Source: an uncultured Pseudomonadota bacterium
GTDB lineage: Bacteria; Pseudomonadota; Gammaproteobacteria; Burkholderiales; SG8-39
Length of the DNA: 6,315 nt
Reading direction: 5' to 3'
Assembly: GCA_903864555.1 (NCBI GenBank)
Contig: CAIPGJ010000479.1
Location: 1-6,315 of the forward strand
The position numbers and the translations under genes were made by a program. The notes below the pieces were generated by a model that saw nothing but the letters and a program-made list of their open reading frames with translations, searched no databases and was not told the origin of the DNA. Of the stretch, positions 1 through 5,545 are shown in pieces; position 1 is the stretch's first letter, and every line of letters starts with the position of its first letter.

Positions 1-105
1 ACTTCTTCTCCCGCCATTCCCACTGCATGGCAGTAAGCATGCGCGAGGATCATACAGCGGTGGAGAATGGCGATGAAACCAGCTTGGTTGGCCAAAATCC
101 CCCCG

Positions 106-142
106 CTGGCCTGCGGCCAGTCGGCCCCCTTTGACAAGGGGG
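106..142 (-). terminator. Two adjacent hairpins downstream of the small membrane-protein gene, possible weak terminator
   Basis: Two perfect inverted repeats lie side by side. CCCCCTT (125-131) pairs with AAGGGGG (136-142) around a 4-nt loop, and CTGGCC (106-111) pairs with GGCCAG (115-120) around a 3-nt loop. Read on the minus strand they follow the stop codon of the 250-717 gene by about 110 nt. The second hairpin is followed, after a G-run, by a short TTTT. The T-tract is short and set back, so this is at best a weak intrinsic terminator. The palindromes could instead be part of an extragenic repeat. Confidence 0.3.
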
Positions 143-211
143 TAAACCCATGCCTGCGCCGGCCCGCCGCCAGCACCATCCCCGGAATTCGGTAAAGCAG
201 CTTTGACAAGG
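129..211 (+). repeat. 11-bp direct repeat (CTTTGACAAGG) at 129-139 and 201-211
   Basis: CTTTGACAAGG occurs exactly at 129-139 and at 201-211. Similarity continues weakly: each copy is followed by more purines (GGG or AGG) and then, 8-13 nt on, by ATGCC. The first copy is embedded in the 125-142 palindrome and the second is not. Each copy contains TTGACA, but no acceptable -10 hexamer lies 16-18 nt downstream, so a promoter reading is not supported. Positions 1-249 contain nothing else that can be assigned with confidence. Confidence 0.45.
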
Positions 212-249
212 AGGCGCAAGCGCATGCCGACTTGGGCCAATGCCGACAT

Positions 250-717
250 TCAGTCGCCTGTGTGCGCCCGACGTCCGGGCCGCCCCATCCAGGCAAGGCT
301 TGCCCCATAGCAGGCGCCCCACATCAGGTGGTCGGCCAGTTGCGGCAGGAAGGCCAGTGCGGCCACGGCGGGAAACAGTGCCGGGGCGATGAGTCCCAGG
401 TCGAGCAGGGCAATCCCTGCCGATGCCGCCACGGCCCAGGCCGTCACGCCACGCCGCGGCAACACCAGGGCCAGCCCCATGGCCCAGAACAGCGAGATGC
501 TGCCGTGCGCCACGCCGGCTGCCAACAGGATCTCTCCGGTTGAGTTGTCCCTGTCGCCGGTGGCCGACAGAATCATCAGCGCCGCCGCCCGAGTGGCCTC
601 CATGACATCCCCGCCGCTGACCAGGGCATGCAGCGTCGAAGGCAGTCCGCTCAGCACGCTGGCGACGACCCAGGCGCACAGCACAGGGCGCAGTGGAAAT
701 GGCAGGGAGGAATGCAT
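250..717 (-). CDS. Small integral membrane protein, unrecognised family
   Basis: This is a 155-residue hydrophobic protein. The start chosen is the ATG at 717 (MHSSLPFPLRP); the same frame stays open far upstream only as antisense to the next gene. The ribosome site is poor (GACGAG just upstream). Likely membrane segments fall at about residues 11-28, 64-86, 92-113 and 132-146. The loop at about 51-62 is polar (ATGDRDNSTGE), and the C-terminal tail is basic (GRPGRR). The last segment carries the pattern LADHLMWGACYGAS (127-140); D-H-x-x-W-G-x-x-Y-G looks like a family signature, but I cannot name the family. The first segment could also act as an uncleaved signal anchor. The gene is divergent from the diguanylate cyclase. 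A perfect -35 hexamer TTGACA lies at 753-748 (minus), but the best -10 (CACACT) is poor. No function is proposed. That the gene is real rests on its membrane-protein composition and clean ends. Confidence 0.6.
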   Translation of the reverse strand: MHSSLPFPLRPVLCAWVVASVLSGLPSTLHALVSGGDVMEATRAAALMILSATGDRDNSTGEILLAAGVAHGSISLFWAMGLALVLPRRGVTAWAVAASAGIALLDLGLIAPALFPAVAALAFLPQLADHLMWGACYGASLAWMGRPGRRAHTGD

Positions 718-876
718 GCTCGTCAGTGTGTGGCCGGGTTTGTCTTTGTCAACAGTTGCGAATGGACAGGGTGGAGCCGGGATGTTACCTGCGCGCGATG
801 CGTCCATTCGTGAAAACCGTCTCATCGGTCCGGCTTGGCGCCACAGCATGTCGCCGCAATCTGATAAGTTCCAGTG
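718..876. other. Divergent intergenic region between the membrane protein and the diguanylate cyclase
   Basis: These 159 bp separate two divergently oriented genes and should contain both promoters. On the minus strand, TTGACA (753-748) is a consensus -35 box, with only CACACT at a 16-nt spacing as -10, which would put transcription start almost at the start codon. No convincing plus-strand promoter or operator palindrome is visible, and no RNA gene is recognised. Confidence 0.3.
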
Positions 877-2187
877 ATGGAACTGGGACAATCGCGCAGG
901 TCGCATCTGGTGTGGGCCGTCGCACGGGAACTGCTCGTCGAGTTGCGCCCCGTGGCCGGGCCGGTATTGCTGTTGCTGCTCACCACGCTGGGCCTGCTGT
1001 CGGGGGCGACACTGCCGGCATCCCCGACCGGCCTGAAGTCGGTCGGGCCCTATTTCCTGCTGGTCACCGCCACGGTGATCGCAGTCTGGTTCAATCGCGG
1101 CGCCGCGTTCATCGCCGCGGCCTCCTTGCTGGGCGCTTATACCACCTGGAACCTGCTGCTGGAGGGGGATGTGGGCAGTCCCGTGACGCGCGCTGTGTTC
1201 CTGATGACCGCCACGCTGGTGCCGCTCAACATCCTGCTGGCGGTGACGGTGGCCCAGCCGGGCTTCTTCCACCGGCAGAACTACCGCTGGCTGATCATCG
1301 CCATGGGGGAGATCCTGCTGGTGGTGTGGCTGGCCAGTGCCGGACACTCGCTGATTTCCGGCTCTGGCTGGCTCGGCTTGTTCGACCACTGGCTGCTGCG
1401 CTCACCGCCGACGCCACTGCCGGCGCGACTGCTGATCGCGGTGGCCTTCACGCTGGCGCTGATGCGCGGCTGGCCCAAGCCGCCGGCGCGCACACCCTTG
1501 CCGCTCGATCTGGCCATGGTGAGCGTGCTGGTGGCCTTCTTTGTCGCCTGTGAATGGGCGCAGGCCCCTGGCGCATACAGTGCCTACATGGCAGCGGCCG
1601 GGGCGATTCTGCTGCTGGCGTTGCTGCAGGAATCGCATCGCCTGGCGTTTCGAGACGAGTTGACCGGCCTGCCGGGCCGGCGTGCGCTGGAAGAGCGCAT
1701 GCGCGGACTGGGCCCGGTGTATGTGCTGGCCACGGTCGATGTGGATCATTTCAAGCAATTCAACGACACGCATGGTCATGACACGGGTGACCAGGTGCTG
1801 CGCCTGGTGGCGGCGCGCCTGGCCGAGGTGGACGGTGGCGGCACCGCCTATCGCTATGGCGGCGAGGAATTCGTGGTGCTGTTCCCTGACCAGCGCCTGG
1901 AGCAGGCCATGCCGCACCTGGAAGAGGTGCGCAAGTCCATCGAAGGCTATCGCATGACAGTGCGCGCACCGGACCGGCCGCGCGACCGCAAGGCGGGTGC
2001 CGCCCTGCGCGGCGAGCAGCCCGTGGAGGCTATGGTGGAGAAGTCCCTGTCGGTCACCGTCAGCATTGGTGTCTCGGCAGCGACAGGCAAGCGGGATGCC
2101 GGCGAAACGCCCACCATGGTGCTCAAGTCGTCCGACGAAGCGCTGTATCGCGCCAAGAAGGCGGGGCGCAACCAGGTCAGCCGGTGA
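877..2187 (+). CDS. Membrane-anchored GGDEF diguanylate cyclase
   Basis: Predicted to make cyclic di-GMP from two GTP at the inner membrane. An in-frame TAA at 865-867 limits the start to GTG 874 or ATG 877; ATG is used here (436 residues), and no strong ribosome site is seen for either. The first 250 residues form about seven or eight hydrophobic segments (near 28-45, 56-72, 76-92, 106-126, 137-155, 184-198, 210-225 and 233-250), a possible sensory module resembling no named one I can assign. The GGDEF domain follows directly: DELTGLPGRR (260-269), metal/GTP motif DVDHFKQFND (288-297), active site GGEEF (328-332), SIGVS (396-400) and DEALYRAKKAGRNQV (420-434). These are intact, so activity is likely. 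The allosteric inhibitory RxxD motif is absent: the corresponding residues lie in a DGGG-containing segment. A basic, proline- and arginine-rich insertion (about 360-385) precedes the SIGVS strand. The gene converges on the 2210-2743 gene with a 22-bp gap. Confidence 0.93.
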   Translation: MELGQSRRSHLVWAVARELLVELRPVAGPVLLLLLTTLGLLSGATLPASPTGLKSVGPYFLLVTATVIAVWFNRGAAFIAAASLLGAYTTWNLLLEGDVGSPVTRAVFLMTATLVPLNILLAVTVAQPGFFHRQNYRWLIIAMGEILLVVWLASAGHSLISGSGWLGLFDHWLLRSPPTPLPARLLIAVAFTLALMRGWPKPPARTPLPLDLAMVSVLVAFFVACEWAQAPGAYSAYMAAAGAILLLALLQESHRLAFRDELTGLPGRRALEERMRGLGPVYVLATVDVDHFKQFNDTHGHDTGDQVLRLVAARLAEVDGGGTAYRYGGEEFVVLFPDQRLEQAMPHLEEVRKSIEGYRMTVRAPDRPRDRKAGAALRGEQPVEAMVEKSLSVTVSIGVSAATGKRDAGETPTMVLKSSDEALYRAKKAGRNQVSR

Positions 2188-2200
2188 GGCTGGACGGCTG
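2178..2200. terminator. Weak hairpin in the convergent gap
   Basis: CAGCCG (2178-2183) can pair with CGGCTG (2195-2200) across an 11-nt loop. Alternatively CAGCC (2178-2182) pairs with GGCTG (2188-2192) around a 5-nt loop. The structure straddles the cyclase stop codon and the 22-bp gap to the converging gene. No T-run follows on either strand, so this is only a candidate bidirectional transcription end. Confidence 0.25.
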
Positions 2201-2209
2201 TGACTGAAA

Positions 2210-2743
2210 TCAGCGTGGCGGGGCGACCAGAAAATCGGTGAAGGTTGCGTACACGAAGCCACGGTTTAGTGCGCGGGCTTTGGCTTCCTCACCCGGATCG
2301 AGAATGACCAGCGCGCGGTAAGGCGTGGTCTGGTGCAGGCCAACCGATGACAGCCATAAAACTTTCCCGGGAAAGGCCAGGTCCAGGGCAGGGTCGGGCA
2401 ACTCGCTGTCGACGGTGAGGACGAACTGGTTACGCTTCACTTCGGGCGCGAATTCGACACCGTCGAGCAGGTTGCGCGTCCACATCTTGTAGGCGGCATG
2501 AAAGCGGGCACTCTGGCTTCCCCCGCCGCCCATCGCCTTGTAGGCGGGGCTTTCGTAGATGCCGGGCGAGTCCACGCTGTACATCGCCAGGAAGCGTGGC
2601 GGGGTGTGATCAAGCGCCTTGAACCGCTGCGCCGTGGTGAGTCCGGGTACGGCGAGCAGCTTGAGCAGGTAGCTGGCATAGTGCTCGTGCCAACCCGGTT
2701 CCAGGCTGGCATCGTCGAAGATGTGGTCGACCATGTAGATCAT
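2210..2743 (-). CDS. Conserved protein resembling dimeric alpha/beta-barrel (EthD-like) proteins
   Basis: A 177-residue soluble protein without signal peptide or membrane segment. The start is the ATG at 2743 (MIYMVDHIFDD); it has a good ribosome site AGGGAG at 2755-2750, six bases upstream. The N-terminal half has the layout W-x-x-x-Y (WHEHY, 18-22), a helix ending in a VPG turn (32-34), AQRF (38-41), then FLAMYSVDSP (51-60) and ESPAYKAMGGGG (64-75), followed by MWTRNL (87-92). This resembles small ferredoxin-fold dimeric barrels of the EthD/DUF4286 kind that sit in catabolic clusters; the assignment is from remembered pattern, not a search. The C-terminal part (about 105-170) has two further strand-like stretches (QFVLTVD, YRALVIL) and may be a second barrel repeat. 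It is the last gene of the minus-strand block, 35 bp after the receptor gene, suggesting co-transcription. Role unknown: either an enzyme acting on the same substrate or an accessory protein. Confidence 0.75.
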   Translation of the reverse strand: MIYMVDHIFDDASLEPGWHEHYASYLLKLLAVPGLTTAQRFKALDHTPPRFLAMYSVDSPGIYESPAYKAMGGGGSQSARFHAAYKMWTRNLLDGVEFAPEVKRNQFVLTVDSELPDPALDLAFPGKVLWLSSVGLHQTTPYRALVILDPGEEAKARALNRGFVYATFTDFLVAPPR

Positions 2744-2778
2744 GCGTTTCTCCCTGTGTGCATGAATGAGTCCCGCGG

Positions 2779-3750
2779 TCACTCGACCTGGATGCTTGCG
2801 TCCTTGATAACCTTGGCCCAGCGTGGCACCTCGGCACGGACCAGGGTCGCCAGGGCCTCCGGAGAGCCGCTTGCCGCCTCGATGCCCTGCTTGGCCAGTG
2901 CCTCTAGCACATCCGACTGAGCGAAACCCTTGACGATTTCCGCATTGAGACGCCGGATGATGGCTTGCGGGGTTCCGGCCGGGGCGAACAGTGCATTCCA
3001 GCCGGAGGCCTCGTAGCCGGGCACGCCAGCTTCCGATACGGTCGGGATGTCGGGAAAGATCGTGGAGCGCCTGGCACCCGTCACCGCGAGTAGCAGCAGC
3101 TTGCCCGCCTTGATGTGGGGCACGATGGCCGGGCTGTTGAACTGCACCGGAATGCGCCCCGAGAGCGTGTCGGGGATCATGCCGCCCCCCACGCCCTTGT
3201 AGGCAATATGGGTCATCTGCACCTCGGCCATGGCGTTGAACAATTCCACCGCGATGTGAGTGGTGGTGCCGGTGCCCGCCGATGCGTAATTGATCTTGCG
3301 CGGCTGTGCCTTGGCCAGGGCGATGAGGGCCTTGACGGACTTGGCCTCGAAGCTCGGGTGGACGGCGAGCAGCAGCATATAGGAAGTGAGCAGCGACACG
3401 GGTTCGAAATCGCGGATCGGGTCATAACCGGCATTGCTGTACAAACTCGGGTTGATGGTGAAGAAATTGGCGGCTGTCATGAGCGTGTAGCCGTCGTTCG
3501 GGGACTTGGCCGCGATATTGATACCGATGTTGCCCCCGGCACCCTGACGGTTATCCATCACGACGGGCTGGCCCAGGCCAGCGCTCAGCTTGCCGGCGGC
3601 CAAGCGGCCCACCGTGTCTACCACGCCGCCGGGCGGGAAGGGCACGATCATGCGCAGCGGCTTGGCGGGATAGGTCTGTGCCGAGGCGGGCCCTTGGGAC
3701 AACAGGAGCACACCCGCAACGGCGCTGGCGCATTGGAGCAATCGGTTCAT
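2779..3750 (-). CDS. Bug/TctC-family periplasmic solute-binding receptor
   Basis: A 323-residue secreted receptor, the usual length for the family. It binds small carboxylated or related organic compounds in the periplasm. The start is the ATG at 3750, preceded by AGGAG at 3764-3760. A Sec signal peptide spans residues 1-24, with probable cleavage at PASA/QTYPAKP. Family motifs are present in order: YPAKPLRMIVPFPPGG (27-42) with the conserved Asp at 45, the RQGAGGNIG loop (68-76), NYASAGTGTTTHIAVELF (154-171), YKG (184-186), LAVTGARR (221-228), PDIPTVSEAGVPGYE (233-247) and ALFAPAGTP (253-261). The pocket loop GTGTTTH has threonine where many relatives carry serine. Most Bug proteins lack an adjacent TctA/TctB permease; none is visible here, so this is an orphan receptor that may serve a distant transporter or a signalling role. 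It lies 58 bp downstream of a flavoprotein gene. Ligand cannot be deduced. Confidence 0.93.
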   Translation of the reverse strand: MNRLLQCASAVAGVLLLSQGPASAQTYPAKPLRMIVPFPPGGVVDTVGRLAAGKLSAGLGQPVVMDNRQGAGGNIGINIAAKSPNDGYTLMTAANFFTINPSLYSNAGYDPIRDFEPVSLLTSYMLLLAVHPSFEAKSVKALIALAKAQPRKINYASAGTGTTTHIAVELFNAMAEVQMTHIAYKGVGGGMIPDTLSGRIPVQFNSPAIVPHIKAGKLLLLAVTGARRSTIFPDIPTVSEAGVPGYEASGWNALFAPAGTPQAIIRRLNAEIVKGFAQSDVLEALAKQGIEAASGSPEALATLVRAEVPRWAKVIKDASIQVE

Positions 3751-3808
3751 GGCCTGGATCTCCTGAAGAAAAGGTGGGGTTGCCCGATGGGGAAATTTGC
3801 AATGCGGT

Positions 3809-5344
3809 CTAGCGCTCGTTGGGGGTATTGACCTGATAGGCGGCGTTGCGTCCGGCCATGCGCCCTGAGGTAAAGGCCCAGCCCAGATGATGGCCATGAC
3901 CTTTCAGGAGCATGCCCGAGAGTCCCATGATCCCGGCTGCATAGAGTCCCTCGATGGGCTGGTCTTCGTGGCCGAGCACCTGCAGTTCACCATTGACGGC
4001 CAGACCCCCATCAGCCGTCGCCACGTAGCTCCTGACCGGCCCCAGTGAGAAGAATGGCCCGGCTTCAATGGCGGCCAGTGCTTCGCCCCGGGGATTGCGC
4101 CGGCCCGCCTGCACCGCCTGGTTGTATTCCGCGACCGAGTCCTGCAGCGTCTTCGGATCCACGCCGATCTTTCGGGCCAGACCGGCAAGCGTGGGCGACT
4201 CGGCATAGACATCGGGGCGGCTGCGCCGGTAGTCGGGCAGATAGGCGTAGGCCACGCCCGCCGCGGTCGAGATGAAATAGGGGTAGGCAGTCAGGCGTTC
4301 GGCCAGCTTGCGGTCGAAAATCACAAAGCCGCTTTGTTCGGGCTGTTCCGCCAGCTTCCAGACGGGCTTGTCGAATTCGTCACAGAAGCGCGCGCCGGAT
4401 TTGTTGACCAGAATGGCGCCGAACTCGAACAACTCCCCGGTGAGGCCCAACACGGTGGTGAGAAAGCTCAGCACGAATGGCCGGATGAGCCAGTCTGGCA
4501 GATGATCGAGCGCCCAGGCCATGAATCCGGTGAGCGGTGGCCAGGGCGGAATGGCCATGATCCAGTTCTTCCGCGGCGGTGGAACGAAGCGGATGCCGGC
4601 GTTGACCACATCGCCGTTGAGCACCCTGGCCCCGAGCTTCATGGCCATGATGTGGCCATCACCGGTGTTGGTGGGGTTGATGGGGGAGATGCGTGCAATA
4701 GCCTGTGATGCGAACCGTTCCTTCAGCTCCGGACTGGCACTGAAGTCGCCCGTGGCGAGTATCAATCCGCCGCGTGCTACAAAGCGCTCAACGCGCCCAT
4801 CCTGGGTGCTGCAGTCCACGCCAACGGCACGGTTTCCCTCCATCACGATGTCGAGGCCGCGCTTTTCCAGGCGGATGTCGACGCCGATGGCGCGGGCATG
4901 TCTTTCCAGGTGATAGATGAAGGAACGCGAACTGGGCAGCACGTTGTGCATGCGCGACTTGCGATGGGGCGGCTCGATCAAGGGACCATAGAAGCGCACC
5001 CCAAGAGACATCAACCAGCGCAGGGTCTCGGGCATGTTTTCAACGAGTACCCGGCGCAGAGCGTGATTGTCATTAGCGCTCCTGCTGGCCTCCTTGTTGA
5101 AGGCTTCCAGGTCGTCGAAATGCGCCGCCGGGCTGTCCTTGATGCCACGCTTGAACTGATGGGGTGTGGCGCTGGCTGACATGGAGCCCACCGATCGGCC
5201 CGCCGACCCCCCGAGCTCGGCGTTCTTCTCCAGCAGGATGACGTGCCGGCCTTGGGTGCGGGCAGAAATGGCCGCGGCCAGACCCGATCCGCCGCCGCCG
5301 AGCACGACCACGTCAGCCGTGATTACTGCACTGGGTGCGGGCAC
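3809..5344 (-). CDS. FAD-dependent oxidoreductase, fumarate reductase/ketosteroid dehydrogenase-like superfamily
   Basis: A 511-residue flavoprotein of the FAD_binding_2 superfamily. The start is the GTG at 5344 (VPAPSAVITADVVVLGG) because GGAGG (5354-5350) lies five bases upstream and the Rossmann strand then begins at residue 11. An ATG at 5494 is in frame but would add 50 residues with no recognisable content. FAD-binding motifs are GGGGSG (16-21), acidic E39 at the end of the second strand, GGSAG (45-49), LATGDF (196-201) and TGDGH (227-231). The C-terminal FAD lobe is GGLAVN (446-451) and IEGLYAAG (464-471) through SGRMAGRNAA (493-502). There is no signal peptide, so it is probably cytoplasmic. 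A hydrophobic stretch (about 272-303) could touch the membrane. At the position of the fumarate reductase proton-shuttle arginine it reads DEFDKPVWK (322-330), and at the substrate arginine HGHHLG (483-488), so fumarate reductase activity is not expected. It is paralogous to the gene just upstream, and reaction and substrate are unassigned. Confidence 0.9.
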   Translation of the reverse strand: MPAPSAVITADVVVLGGGGSGLAAAISARTQGRHVILLEKNAELGGSAGRSVGSMSASATPHQFKRGIKDSPAAHFDDLEAFNKEASRSANDNHALRRVLVENMPETLRWLMSLGVRFYGPLIEPPHRKSRMHNVLPSSRSFIYHLERHARAIGVDIRLEKRGLDIVMEGNRAVGVDCSTQDGRVERFVARGGLILATGDFSASPELKERFASQAIARISPINPTNTGDGHIMAMKLGARVLNGDVVNAGIRFVPPPRKNWIMAIPPWPPLTGFMAWALDHLPDWLIRPFVLSFLTTVLGLTGELFEFGAILVNKSGARFCDEFDKPVWKLAEQPEQSGFVIFDRKLAERLTAYPYFISTAAGVAYAYLPDYRRSRPDVYAESPTLAGLARKIGVDPKTLQDSVAEYNQAVQAGRRNPRGEALAAIEAGPFFSLGPVRSYVATADGGLAVNGELQVLGHEDQPIEGLYAAGIMGLSGMLLKGHGHHLGWAFTSGRMAGRNAAYQVNTPNER

Positions 5345-5390
5345 GACTACCTCCTCTGATGGAAATCCGGTCTGCTGCCGGTTGTTACGC

Positions 5391-5421
5391 ACTTTACTAC
5401 AAGGGTGTCGCGAGCTCTCAA
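5391..5421 (-). promoter_or_regulatory. Possible promoter between the two flavoprotein genes
   Basis: On the minus strand, TTGAGA (5421-5416) is a 5-of-6 match to the -35 consensus. It is followed by TAGTAA (5399-5394) at a 16-nt spacing or TAAAGT (5396-5391) at 19 nt; both are poor -10 matches. Transcription would begin about 40 bp ahead of the GTG start at 5344. It lies in the only AT-richer part of the 201-bp gap. Weak evidence; read-through from the upstream gene is equally possible. Confidence 0.22.
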
Positions 5422-5545
5422 TGGTTGTTTGCCTGACAGAGTCCTTTCGCACCGGACGACGGCAATGGGCCTGAACCAGGGCGACCTCCCGCATGCGAAC
5501 GCGTGCGTGATGTGCCGCCCTGCAGGTCTGTATCCGCCGCCGGGT

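Noticed and set aside
131..208. TTGACA hexamers at 131-136 and 203-208 as promoters
   Set aside because: No acceptable -10 sequence occurs 16-18 nt downstream of either copy. They are better explained as part of the CTTTGACAAGG repeat.
718..1389. Upstream extension of the membrane-protein frame on the minus strand
   Set aside because: It is antisense to the start of the diguanylate cyclase, rich in Gln/His/Arg as expected for a shadow frame in GC-rich DNA, and the protein begins sensibly at 717.
693..1553. Plus-strand frame overlapping the cyclase in another phase
   Set aside because: Its overlap with the cyclase lacks hydrophobic or domain structure, while the cyclase frame continues into an intact catalytic domain.
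1402..2262. Long open frame on the minus strand opposite the GGDEF domain
   Set aside because: The translated composition (His, Gln, Arg, Ala) is low-information, with no motif. The opposite strand encodes a complete GGDEF domain.
3115..3831. Open frame of 238 codons on the plus strand opposite the Bug receptor
   Set aside because: Rich in Gly/His/Arg without family motifs. The minus strand carries a full receptor with signal peptide and all family motifs.
4334..4913. Overlapping plus-strand open frames opposite the flavoprotein
   Set aside because: Shadow frames of the minus-strand gene. No ribosome site or recognisable domain.
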